From Bacilli bacterium (GTDB taxonomy: Bacteria > Bacillota_I > Bacilli_A > RFN20 > CAG-826), in contig JAFZUD010000020.1 in the NCBI GenBank assembly GCA_017618495.1, positions 1 to 30,429 of the forward strand: DNA of 30,429 nucleotides, in the 5' to 3' direction. The notes beneath the pieces were generated by a model. It was given only the letters and a program-made list of their open reading frames with translations. It had not been told where the DNA came from and ran no database searches. Within the stretch, counting starts at the first letter, position 1; every line of letters starts with the position of its first letter. Shown here in pieces: positions 1-7,668 of this stretch. Made by a program: the position numbers and the translations under genes.

Positions 1-295
1 ATTTCACTTTCGGCCATAAATCTTCTCTCATCGGAGTCAAAATGAGCTGTTTGCTCGCGTTTTCTAAAGTGAAGATCTCGTAGTATTTGTTGATAGCGGT
101 TCCTTCGCCATGGAAGACGAAAGAGGTGGCCGCGCCAGAGGTCTCCATGATCTTGGTTATGGCGCTGCCCTGTCCTTGGTTAACGACCGTGACGGCGACA
201 TAAAGAGGCACGTAGGCCTTCTTTGCTTCCTGGTTTGAAGGTGCTTCGCTAGCTTTAGGTGCGCGTTTCAAAACGAAGCGTTTTTTCTCGCTCAT
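1..295 (-). CDS. PII-like signalling protein, partial (cut by window edge)
   Basis: About 98 residues are visible, starting MSEKKRFVLKRAPK; the rest lies beyond base 1. After a basic, poorly conserved N-terminus comes a strand-like stretch (YVPLYVAVTVVNQGQGSAI, roughly residues 26-44), then TKIMETSGAATSFVFHGEGTA. This pattern of a beta strand, a helix and a glycine-bearing loop suits the ferredoxin-like fold of PII-type proteins. The ATG overlaps the TGA of the DUF1538 gene (ATGA), so translation is probably coupled. PII-like proteins are often encoded next to the transporter they control, and DUF1538 membrane proteins are a known neighbour, so regulation of that protein is the likely role (inference). 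The family call rests on a partial sequence and on context; ligand-binding residues of the C-terminal half cannot be seen. Confidence 0.6.
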   Translation of the reverse strand, partial: MSEKKRFVLKRAPKASEAPSNQEAKKAYVPLYVAVTVVNQGQGSAITKIMETSGAATSFVFHGEGTAINKYYEIFTLENASKQLILTPMREDLWPKVK

Positions 296-1884
296 GCTTT
301 AGCCTCCTCAAAGGAAATGATGACGAGGTCGTCATCTTCGTGGAATCTCTTACGGACGATGTAGTTGTTGATGGAGCGTTTGATGTTGGCGTATAAGCCC
401 ATGCCCTGAACGACAATGAGAGGCATTAAAGCAATCATGGCAATCGCACCGAAGGCGTTCTCGAAAACCTCTTGGGCTCCGTTACTTTGATATGCGAAGC
501 CGATGACGAATGGGACGACGAAAGTGGACGCCATAGGACCACTGGCAACTCCGCCAGAGTCGAATGCCATAGCGGTATAAATCTTTGGAACCAAGAACGA
601 TAAGCCTAAAGCGATGATATAGCCAGGGATCATGTAGTAGAGAATGCTGAAGCCATAGTAGGCACGGATGAGCGCGAGAGCGACGCCTCCGCCAACGGAC
701 AAAGCCATGACAAGCCCGACAGTCATCGATTTGATTGTTCCTTCGGAAACGGTCTCAACCTGATGGATGAGAACGTGGACCGCAGGCTCAGCAAGAACGC
801 CGAATAAGCCGAAGGCCGCACCAATGATGATGGCGATTCCTAATGTGCCTTCTGATGTGCCTAGGCCTTTTCCGACTTCTTGCGCAACAGGAAGGAAGCC
901 AATATTGACCGCGGCAAGGAAAATAACCAAACCGAAGTAGGCATAAAGCATATTGATGAGGATTTTGACGATTCTCACACGACGAGACTTGATGAAGATG
1001 AGGTCGTAGATTAGATAGAAAACGGTCGTTGGAGCAATCGCAATTCCAACCATTCCTAGTTCGCTAAGGAAATGTTGGCCAGAGGAAGAAAGGAAGGCCG
1101 GCCAGAAACCTTCAAAGGTCTCATAGGCGGTAATTGGGTTATCCGTCCAAACATAGACCATTGAATCGACGTCGAGGAAAAGCGAAAGAACCATGACGGT
1201 GATGATCGGGCCAACGGACGCCAAAGCAGTTAAACCGAAGGAATCTTCACCGCTTCTGCCGCCGCTTGCGGTCGATGCCGCTAAACCTGCGCCAAAGGCG
1301 AGGATGAATGGAACAGTGACTGGGCCCGTAGTAACGCCGCCCGAATCAAAGCAGATTGGAAGGAACTTCGGGTTAACGATTCCCGCTAGCATGAACACCA
1401 AGCCATAGAAGCAGATGAACATGATATTGAGGTTCTTGTTGAAGATGATTCTAAGAACACCGAAGACGACAAAGAGGCCAACGCCAACGCCGATGATGGC
1501 GATGAGCAAAACCTCATCCACACCAATCTGAGCAGCCGTGACTTTGAGGTCTGGTTCAGCGATGGTAACAAGGACGCCGATAATGAATGTCGTAGCGACG
1601 ACAAAGAAGATTTTTCTCTTTTTGAAGAGGGATTCGCCGATGATTTTTCCAATCGCGGACATTGAAGCCTCAGATCCAACGTTGAACAAAGAGAGGCCAA
1701 GGACGATCAAAACCGAGCAGATTAAGAAAGATACGTAAGCAGGTAAGCTGAAGTCGCCAACGATACCCGTGAAGAAGACGATTGAGATGACGGCAACGAT
1801 TGGGAGGACGCTCGCAAAAGAACCGCGCAGCTTCAAAAGGAAGGCCGAGCGGAAGAATGTCTTACTTACGGCGTTTGCTTCCAT
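292..1884 (-). CDS. DUF1538 family multi-pass membrane protein
   Basis: A 530-residue integral membrane protein with many hydrophobic segments. It is internally duplicated: FDSGGVTTGP at residues 179-188 recurs as FDSGGVASGP at 441-450, and AEPDLKV near 110 matches AEPAVHVL near 366. Each half would therefore carry one AEP helix and one DSGGV-type re-entrant-like motif, a layout seen in transporters with inverted or tandem repeats; this agrees with the DUF1538 family. The substrate is unknown. ATG at 1884 has a GGGAG site six bases upstream and overlaps the end of rluA by 23 bases; its own TGA overlaps the start of the PII-like gene. The three genes are probably one transcript. A transport or channel role gated by the PII-like partner is inference from context. 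Confidence 0.85.
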   Translation of the reverse strand: MEANAVSKTFFRSAFLLKLRGSFASVLPIVAVISIVFFTGIVGDFSLPAYVSFLICSVLIVLGLSLFNVGSEASMSAIGKIIGESLFKKRKIFFVVATTFIIGVLVTIAEPDLKVTAAQIGVDEVLLIAIIGVGVGLFVVFGVLRIIFNKNLNIMFICFYGLVFMLAGIVNPKFLPICFDSGGVTTGPVTVPFILAFGAGLAASTASGGRSGEDSFGLTALASVGPIITVMVLSLFLDVDSMVYVWTDNPITAYETFEGFWPAFLSSSGQHFLSELGMVGIAIAPTTVFYLIYDLIFIKSRRVRIVKILINMLYAYFGLVIFLAAVNIGFLPVAQEVGKGLGTSEGTLGIAIIIGAAFGLFGVLAEPAVHVLIHQVETVSEGTIKSMTVGLVMALSVGGGVALALIRAYYGFSILYYMIPGYIIALGLSFLVPKIYTAMAFDSGGVASGPMASTFVVPFVIGFAYQSNGAQEVFENAFGAIAMIALMPLIVVQGMGLYANIKRSINNYIVRKRFHEDDDLVIISFEEAKA

Positions 1885-2860
1885 TCTTTACTCCCTTTGC
1901 CTTTGCTTCCGCTTTAGCGCGCTTCTCAGCGTGAGAGACCCAGAAGAGCTTCTTGAAGCAGGCTGGCATCTCAGCGCGGATTTTGTATTCTTTCCCGCTT
2001 AACGGGTTTGTGAAGTCGAGTTCGTAGGCGTGAAGGCCAAGTCTCTTGAGTGGGTTCGATGGCTCACCATAACGATCATCACCGATGATGTAGTGGCCGA
2101 TGTTTCCAAGCATGACACGGATTTGGTTCTTACGTCCGGTGTCGATGTTGACGTCAAGAAGTGCGTATCCGCCTTTGGCGGCCATCTTTTTGTAGTGGGT
2201 GATCGCGAGTTTGCTATTCTTCTTGCTCTTGGTGACTCTCACCTGGAAAGTCGTCTCATCGAGCCAGAGGTAATTCTTAAGGGTTTGTTCTTCAGGGATG
2301 TCTTCACCTTCGACAATCGCGTAGTAGCCACGCTTAGTGACGATTTCCTGCCAGTGATTCTGGAGGGCTTCTTTGACTTCGAAGCTCTTAGCGAAGATCA
2401 AAACGCCTGAGGTATCTTCGTCGATGCGGTGAACGACAAAGACGCGGGCTTTCTTGTTTGTTTGGGTGAGCCAATCGGTGACTAAACGATAGGCGGTTTT
2501 GCCTTTTTCTCTGTCGCTTGCGACAGAAAGAAGTCCTGATGGCTTATCGATAGCGATGATGTCCTCATCTTCGTAGATGATTGGGAGGTCTTTTCTTTCT
2601 CTTTTCTTGATTGGAGTCCAGCTGACTGTGACTTCATCTTCTGGGTAAAGCTTATAGAACCACTCATTGACTGGGGCGCCTCCGACGGCGACTTGGTGGT
2701 TCGAAATCATATGGCGAATATTGTGCTGAGACTGTTTCGCCATCTTCTCACGGAGGAACGTCAAAAGATCGGTTTCATGGTAAACCAAATAGGTCTTAGT
2801 TTTGTTTGGGTCTATGAAACCTTTTCGAGGTTGATTTCTTTTAACGTCGTTTTTGTTCAT
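1862..2860 (-). CDS. RluA-family 23S rRNA pseudouridine synthase
   Basis: A 332-residue pseudouridine synthase of the RluA family, converting specific uridines of rRNA or tRNA to pseudouridine. An S4-like RNA-binding segment covers about residues 31-80, followed by the catalytic domain with EDIIAIDKPSGL (99-110) and the signature HRIDEDTSG (144-152), in which Asp147 is the expected catalytic residue. A lysine/arginine-rich tail follows (about 310-332). Which RluA paralogue (RluC, RluD or RluB-like target site) cannot be told from sequence alone. The ATG at 2860 has no ribosome site; a TAAGAT box lies six bases before it, so the message may be leaderless. First gene of the operon with DUF1538 and the PII-like gene, although no functional link is obvious. 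Confidence 0.85.
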   Translation of the reverse strand: MNKNDVKRNQPRKGFIDPNKTKTYLVYHETDLLTFLREKMAKQSQHNIRHMISNHQVAVGGAPVNEWFYKLYPEDEVTVSWTPIKKRERKDLPIIYEDEDIIAIDKPSGLLSVASDREKGKTAYRLVTDWLTQTNKKARVFVVHRIDEDTSGVLIFAKSFEVKEALQNHWQEIVTKRGYYAIVEGEDIPEEQTLKNYLWLDETTFQVRVTKSKKNSKLAITHYKKMAAKGGYALLDVNIDTGRKNQIRVMLGNIGHYIIGDDRYGEPSNPLKRLGLHAYELDFTNPLSGKEYKIRAEMPACFKKLFWVSHAEKRAKAEAKAKGVKNGSKRRK

Positions 2861-2866
2861 AAAAGT

Positions 2867-2891
2867 ATCTTATCAAAATGTGATTTTGATA
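2867..2891 (-). promoter_or_regulatory. -10 element overlapped by a perfect 9+9 bp dyad (operator candidate)
   Basis: Arms TATCAAAAT (2871-2879) and ATTTTGATA (2883-2891) form a perfect inverted repeat around the spacer GTG. On the minus strand the right end runs into TAAGAT (2867-2872), a plausible -10 box, six bases before the rluA start codon. A repressor bound here would block the promoter of the rluA/DUF1538/PII-like operon. The regulator is not identifiable; the site is not CIRCE, and no -35 box of good quality is visible. Confidence 0.5.
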
Positions 2892-2916
2892 TATACCTAT
2901 TCGGCGATTTTTGATG

Positions 2917-2947
2917 AAAAAAGTCAAAGCAGCTTAAGGCTACTTTG
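2917..2947 (-). terminator. Intrinsic terminator of the polyamine operon
   Basis: On the minus strand a 9-bp stem (CAAAGTAGC with GCTGCTTTG, one wobble pair; 2925-2933 and 2939-2947) with a five-base loop is followed by ACTTTTTTC. The stem includes the aguB stop codon. Confidence 0.7.
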
Positions 2948-3803
2948 AGGCGTCGTGCTTGAGTAAATCTTCGTAAAGATCGGTGCGGCGATCGCGGTAA
3001 ACTCCCCATCCGAAGCGCTCTTTGGCGATTTCAGAAAGGTCGAATTCCGCGTAGCGGATTCCTTCTTCTTCGCGGTTCATCTCTTCGACAAAGTCGCCAT
3101 GCTGATCGGCTATGAAAGAGGATCCATAGAACTTCATGGAGGATTTTCCCATGGACTCAACGCCGACTCTGTTGGCCGCCATGACTGGCATGATGTTTGC
3201 GGCAGCGTGTCCCTTCATGACGTTCTGCCAGTGACTCTTGGAATCTTTTGGAAGAACTGGTTCGGAACCGATCGCGGTTGGGAAAAGAAGGATCTCGGCG
3301 CCTTTGAGGGCGAGGATTCTCGCGGTCTCTGGGAACCACTGGTCCCAGCAGATGCCGACGCCGACATTTCCGGCTTTGGTCTTGAAGACTTTGAATCCGG
3401 TGTCGCCTGGGGTGAAGTAGAACTTCTCCTCATAGCATTCTCCGGTTGGGATATGGCTCTTGCGGTAGATGTCGACTATGGAGCCATCCTTGTCAATCAT
3501 GGCAAGGGAATTGAAATAGCAGTTTCCAGACTTCTCGAAGAAGGAGATTGGGAGGACGATTTTGTATTCTTTGGCCATCTCTTGGAAGTGCTTCAAGGTC
3601 TTGGAATCCTTAGCCTCTTCCGCTTTGGCAAAGAAGTCATAATTTTCGATTTGGCAGAAGTAATAGCCCTCGAATAATTCAGGGAGCAAAAGCAAATCCA
3701 CGCCGTTTTTGCTGGCGGTTTTTATAAATTCATCGGCTTTTTCGATGCATTTCTCATAGTTGTCTGGCATTGAGAATTGGGTAATGGCTACTTTGATTTT
3801 CAT
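2940..3803 (-). CDS. aguB: N-carbamoylputrescine amidase
   Basis: A 287-residue cytosolic nitrilase-superfamily amidase that hydrolyses N-carbamoylputrescine to putrescine, CO2 and ammonia. The catalytic Glu-Lys-Cys triad is visible: Glu42 in LLLLPELFEGYYF, Lys115 in YRKSHIP and Cys152 in GICWDQWFPETAR. The motif around the cysteine and the segment YFTPGDTGFKVF are typical of plant and bacterial N-carbamoylputrescine amidases. The start MKIKVAITQF is chosen because AGGAGG lies just upstream; a longer reading frame from 3842 would put extra residues inside the end of the fusion gene. Its ATG shares one base with the TAA of the upstream gene (TAATG), so the two are translationally coupled. Next to an agmatine deiminase domain this assignment is strong. 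Confidence 0.93.
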   Translation of the reverse strand: MKIKVAITQFSMPDNYEKCIEKADEFIKTASKNGVDLLLLPELFEGYYFCQIENYDFFAKAEEAKDSKTLKHFQEMAKEYKIVLPISFFEKSGNCYFNSLAMIDKDGSIVDIYRKSHIPTGECYEEKFYFTPGDTGFKVFKTKAGNVGVGICWDQWFPETARILALKGAEILLFPTAIGSEPVLPKDSKSHWQNVMKGHAAANIMPVMAANRVGVESMGKSSMKFYGSSFIADQHGDFVEEMNREEEGIRYAEFDLSEIAKERFGWGVYRDRRTDLYEDLLKHDASK

Positions 3804-6421
3804 TAGTTCTCCTCCTTGGATGGAACTTGCATGGTGATGCAATGGATGTTTCCTCCGCCATAAAGGATCTCGAGGGTGTTGATCTGATGGATCTCTTTAT
3901 CCGGATAGACCTTCTGCATGGTCTTGAGAGCGGCTTCGTCTTCTTTGACTCCGAAGGCTGGAAGGATGATGAAGTCCTTGCCTTGGTAGTAGTTGACATA
4001 GGAAGCGGCTAAGCGACGTCCCGCCTCTCTCTTATCGAGGGTGTTGTTATTGTTAACGAGGGACTTGGCTTCTTCTTTGCCTAGATATAGCGGTGAAGGA
4101 AGCTTCATCTTATGGATGATGAATTCTCTTCCCTTCGCGTCGGTCTGTTTCTTGAGAGCGCGATAGGCTTTCTGGCAATAGTCGTATTGTGGGTCATTCT
4201 TGTCGGTGGTCCATGCGAGCATGACTTCGCCTGGTCTTACGAAAGAGACCATGTTGTCGATATGCTCGTTGGTTTCGTCTTCATAGATTCCATGAGGAAT
4301 CCAAACGATCTTCTCGACGCCGATATATTCACGAAGGACTTCTTCGATTTCAGTCTTGGTAAGACATGGGTTGCGTCCTGGGGAGAGGAGGCATGCTTCT
4401 GTGGTGATAAGCGTTCCTTCTCCATCGACAGCGATAGAACCGCCTTCGAGGACGAATTTCGGATGGACATAGGACATAAGTCCCATCTTCTTTGAGATAA
4501 CAGACCTAAGTCTGTCGTCGTCTTTGTAGTTCTTATAGAGGCCGTCATAGTCTCCGCCCCAAGCGTTGAAGCGGAAATCAACGGTTCTGAGATTCTTGCC
4601 GTTGGTGATGAACAAAGGCATGTTGTCACGAGCCCAGGCGTCGTTATAGCGGACTGAGATCGTCTCAACGTTAGGAATCCTCTCGTAGATTGGAGCAAGG
4701 GCTTTGTGGAAATTTGGATGGATGCCCACCACAACTTTCTCGTGTTTCGCGATAGCGGTGATGACATCTTTGTAGGCAACCTGAGCAGGTCTGGCTTTCT
4801 TTCTCCAGGTATCGAGACGATATGGGAGAAGGACAAGGGTCTCTTTGTGTTTCTCACCTTCAAATGGGACGTGATATCCGTCATTGAGAGGCGTGGTCTT
4901 CTTGTTGCGGTGATAATCGCTAAGCCTCTTCTCATAGACGGAGAAGCGACGCCAATTATCGGTGTCGATGACTTGGAAGCCATCTTTAAAAGATGAGATG
5001 AGGCGAACGCCTTCTTTCTTGTGTTCTTGGAAGAACTTAACTCTCTTGATGAGGTCTTTGGTCCAGACCTCGCCAGGAACGATAAGCGGGATTCCAGGAG
5101 GATACATCATGACTTGTTCTTTGGATACGGTTCCGTCTAATTCGTCGAGAGGCATAACCTTTCCCGGAGCGTGGAAGGCGACACGAGGCCTTGTGAGCAT
5201 GAATGGGAAAGAACTGTCGAAGTGATGGTCTTCGTAGACGATGTTTTTGTGATAGTGCTTCGCAGAGATATCCTTGAGGGCTTCAACCAAAGCGTCGACG
5301 TGCTTCTTCTTCGTTCCGATGGCGAAGACGCACATGATCTCATAAGTCTCAGCGAGCTCAACCTGAACTTTGTATTCGTCGATGAGGAGGCGGTATAAAT
5401 CAAATCCATCGATATCGAGTTTATCGATCGCTATAACGAATTTGCTGGAGTCATAGTCGTAGGCTCCGTTTGATTTGAAATAGTCCTTGTCTTTGACTTC
5501 GAAGCCTTTGATTTGGTTGATCTTCTTTCTCGCATATTCAACGAGCTTATAGGTGTCCGCCATAGCGGTCTGGCCTTTTTTCGAAGCCATGAAAGCGCGA
5601 GCCCCGTCTAAAGACGCCATAAGCAAAGTCGATGGAGAAGTCGTATTCAAAATGTTGAGAGAGATCTGAACCTCTTCTTTTCTGAACATGTATTCGTTCA
5701 AGAGAAGAACGGAGGACTGGGTCAATGAACCAGCGGTCTTATGGAAGGAGACGGCAGACATATCTGCCCCTGCATCCATAGCAGTCATTGGTTGTCCTTC
5801 GATTTGGAAATAGAAATGGGCGCCATGAGCTTCATCAACAAGGACGGCCATATGGTGTTCGTGAGCGTACTCGACGAGTTCTTTGAGGTCACCGACCGCA
5901 CCAAAGTAGGTTGGATTGATGACAAATATGGCTTTAGCGGATGTGTTTCTGTTGATGGCTTTCTTCCACTCTTCGAGTGTTGGCTGGTTGGCAATCTCAA
6001 GGTCGTTATCGATCTGAGGCATGACATAAACAGGAACGGCACCGGAAATCGTCAAAGCGTTGATGACTGATTTGTGGATGTTACGAGGAAGGATGATCTT
6101 CTCCCCTGCTTTGACCGCGGTCATGATCATGGCGATGATGCCGCTGGAAGTTCCGTTGATCAAAAAGAAGGACTCGTCAGCGTGGCAGGCTTCCGCCATA
6201 AGCTGTTCCGCTTCCATGATGACGCCGGTAGGTTTGGCGAGGTTATCTAAGCCAACCGGGGCATTGACGTCACAAACGAAAACTTCGTGACCTAAAACCC
6301 TTGTCGCGGCGTTCTCGACATTGCCCATATGATGTCCTGGGACATCAAAAGGAGAGACATCTTTCTTGATGTAATTCTCTAGAGCCGTGATAAACGGGGT
6401 ATGTTTCTGACCCAATTTCAT
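3803..6421 (-). CDS. speA-aguA: Arginine decarboxylase - agmatine deiminase fusion protein
   Basis: An 872-residue bifunctional polypeptide. Residues 1 to about 490 are a PLP-dependent Orn/Lys/Arg decarboxylase of the aspartate-aminotransferase fold: PFDVPGHHMGN near 24-34, DEAHG at 196-200 and the PLP lysine Lys228 in SFHKTAGSLTQSS. Residues about 525-872 are a complete agmatine deiminase (peptidylarginine-deiminase family): NDAWARDNMP at 593-602, EGGSIAVDG near 659-667, NEHIDNM at 718-724 and the nucleophile Cys861 in GGGNIHCIT. The two domains usually occur as separate proteins of about 480 and 350 residues, so both look full length. Arginine specificity of the first domain is inferred from the fused deiminase, since agmatine is the deiminase substrate. 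ATG at 6421 is the first residue before recognisable homology; there is no ribosome site and a -10 box lies nine bases upstream. Confidence 0.92.
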   Translation of the reverse strand: MKLGQKHTPFITALENYIKKDVSPFDVPGHHMGNVENAATRVLGHEVFVCDVNAPVGLDNLAKPTGVIMEAEQLMAEACHADESFFLINGTSSGIIAMIMTAVKAGEKIILPRNIHKSVINALTISGAVPVYVMPQIDNDLEIANQPTLEEWKKAINRNTSAKAIFVINPTYFGAVGDLKELVEYAHEHHMAVLVDEAHGAHFYFQIEGQPMTAMDAGADMSAVSFHKTAGSLTQSSVLLLNEYMFRKEEVQISLNILNTTSPSTLLMASLDGARAFMASKKGQTAMADTYKLVEYARKKINQIKGFEVKDKDYFKSNGAYDYDSSKFVIAIDKLDIDGFDLYRLLIDEYKVQVELAETYEIMCVFAIGTKKKHVDALVEALKDISAKHYHKNIVYEDHHFDSSFPFMLTRPRVAFHAPGKVMPLDELDGTVSKEQVMMYPPGIPLIVPGEVWTKDLIKRVKFFQEHKKEGVRLISSFKDGFQVIDTDNWRRFSVYEKRLSDYHRNKKTTPLNDGYHVPFEGEKHKETLVLLPYRLDTWRKKARPAQVAYKDVITAIAKHEKVVVGIHPNFHKALAPIYERIPNVETISVRYNDAWARDNMPLFITNGKNLRTVDFRFNAWGGDYDGLYKNYKDDDRLRSVISKKMGLMSYVHPKFVLEGGSIAVDGEGTLITTEACLLSPGRNPCLTKTEIEEVLREYIGVEKIVWIPHGIYEDETNEHIDNMVSFVRPGEVMLAWTTDKNDPQYDYCQKAYRALKKQTDAKGREFIIHKMKLPSPLYLGKEEAKSLVNNNNTLDKREAGRRLAASYVNYYQGKDFIILPAFGVKEDEAALKTMQKVYPDKEIHQINTLEILYGGGNIHCITMQVPSKEEN

Positions 6422-6430
6422 TGCGCATAT

Positions 6431-6459
6431 ATAATACGCATTCGCTACCCCATGTGAAA
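6431..6459 (-). promoter_or_regulatory. Sigma-A type promoter of the polyamine operon
   Basis: On the minus strand TTTCAC, 17 bases, then TATTAT. The start codon begins nine bases after the -10 box, leaving a leader of only a few bases, and no Shine-Dalgarno sequence is present. Confidence 0.6.
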
Positions 6460-6482
6460 TTATTTTTTGACCCCTAATGGGA

Positions 6483-6515
6483 TAAAAAATAAACCGCACG
6501 GATTTCGTGCGGTTT
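6483..6515 (-). terminator. Intrinsic terminator downstream of the GT2 gene
   Basis: A perfect 10-bp stem, AAACCGCACG (6491-6500) with CGTGCGGTTT (6506-6515), five-base loop, followed on the minus strand by a run of T residues interrupted by one A. It ends the glycosyltransferase transcript and separates it from the polyamine operon. Confidence 0.85.
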
Positions 6516-6542
6516 TTGTCAGCGATTTTTAGATTTTCAAGC

Positions 6543-7574
6543 TTAGTTGAACTTGACGATCTTGTGGCCAAGATGGAAGCCGGTTCTGGCAAGAAGGGTT
6601 CCAATGCCAAGAGGAAGGTTGATGAACCAGATGAGTGGGTGGCGTTTGACCTTCTTGTATTGGCGTTTGTTGTTGGTCTTGCAGTGTCTCCAGAAATCCT
6701 TAAGGGCTTCTCTAGATTCTTTGGTGCCGACATATTTGGCCCAGAGAACTGAAAGGAGCATGTTCATGATGAGATGGTGGAAGACGGCTTTGTAGGTGGC
6801 CTTGTCTTTGATTGAGAAGATGTCGATGGCATCGAAGATGAGCTTTCCGTTGATAAGGAAGTCTTTGTACTTCTTAACGAGGTTGGAAGTCTGCATGGAC
6901 TGGCCATCTCTGCCAGTGAGGTACTGATAGACGCTCACAGGGACATAACGGATCTCTTTGACAAACGCCATTGGGGCGTAGATGAAGTAGTTGTCTTCAT
7001 AAGAGACGTGTCCTGGGCAATGGACTCCGCTTTCTCTAAGGGTAGAGGTCCTATACATGGTGGTATGTAAGGTAAGGTTACGGTCGTAGCGGAAAGGCTT
7101 GATGCAGGACCATGGTCCGCCTTTGGCGGCATCATAGTCTTTGCCTTTGAAAAGGTAGTTGAAGTTGATGGTGGCGTCTTTGTTGTCTCTGCCATGCCAG
7201 TAGGTGTAGTCGGTGAAGTAGAGGTCGGCTTTGCAGTTTTGCTCTTTGACGTCTTTGAGAAGAGCGGCAAATCCATCGTGATCCACCCAGTCGTCGCTAT
7301 CGAGGACGCGGAAGTAGACACCGGTGGCGAGCTCTAAGCCATGGTTGATGCCTTCGCCATGTCCGCCATTTGGCTGGTGGACGGCTTTGATGAATGGGTG
7401 TTCGGCTGCATACTTGTCAGCAATCTCACCCGTTTTGTCTTTAGAACCATCATCGATGATGATGACTTCGACGTCTTCCCCAAACGGGATGAGGGAATCG
7501 ACGGCGTAGTGCAAGAATTCCTCGCTGTTATAAGCAGGGATGCACACTGTGATTAATTTCTGTTTTGTATCCAT
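6543..7574 (-). CDS. Family 2 glycosyltransferase
   Basis: A 343-residue GT-A fold glycosyltransferase. ITVCIPAYNSEEFLHYAVDS is the typical nucleotide-sugar binding start, IIIDDGSKDKTGE follows, and DSDDW carries the metal-binding DXD. The C-terminal part (RTGFHLGHKIVKFN) is basic and may lie against the membrane. The acceptor and sugar are not predictable; the upstream glf gene raises the possibility of a galactofuranosyl transferase (inference). Start is uncertain: ATG at 7574 gives the natural family N-terminus but has no ribosome site, whereas a TTG at 7604 would add ten residues and sits eight bases after a TATAAT box. Terminated by a strong hairpin downstream. Confidence 0.85.
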   Translation of the reverse strand: MDTKQKLITVCIPAYNSEEFLHYAVDSLIPFGEDVEVIIIDDGSKDKTGEIADKYAAEHPFIKAVHQPNGGHGEGINHGLELATGVYFRVLDSDDWVDHDGFAALLKDVKEQNCKADLYFTDYTYWHGRDNKDATINFNYLFKGKDYDAAKGGPWSCIKPFRYDRNLTLHTTMYRTSTLRESGVHCPGHVSYEDNYFIYAPMAFVKEIRYVPVSVYQYLTGRDGQSMQTSNLVKKYKDFLINGKLIFDAIDIFSIKDKATYKAVFHHLIMNMLLSVLWAKYVGTKESREALKDFWRHCKTNNKRQYKKVKRHPLIWFINLPLGIGTLLARTGFHLGHKIVKFN

Positions 7575-7582
7575 AGGTAAAT

Positions 7583-7618
7583 TACTAGCTTCGCTTGTGG
7601 GCAAGCCTAGTAATTATA
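7583..7618 (-). promoter_or_regulatory. -10 box and adjoining hairpin upstream of the GT2 gene
   Basis: On the minus strand TATAAT (7613-7618) is followed at once by an inverted repeat: TACTAG and GCTTG pair with CAAGC and CTAGTA (7583-7612) around loop CCCA, with a four-base bulge. No good -35 is seen. The hairpin may be an operator or a 5-prime RNA structure. Just upstream, TACCTT-AA-AAGGTA (7631-7644) is another short dyad. Confidence 0.45.
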
Positions 7619-7668
7619 CACATTTAAAACTACCTTAAAAGGTAAAGAAGTGTTTTTGTAGGAATTGT

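Noticed and set aside
3099..3677. A 192-codon plus-strand frame opposite aguB.
   Set aside because: Shadow of aguB; its translation has no family resemblance and it lacks a promoter or ribosome site.
4237..4983. A 248-codon minus-strand frame inside the fusion gene, +1 shifted.
   Set aside because: Serine/arginine/threonine-rich shadow of the agmatine deiminase domain; the main frame carries all catalytic motifs.
6422..6733. N-terminal extension of the decarboxylase fusion (frame open back to 6733).
   Set aside because: It crosses the GT2 terminator and promoter, runs antisense-like through the glycosyltransferase tail and has low-complexity sequence unlike the family.
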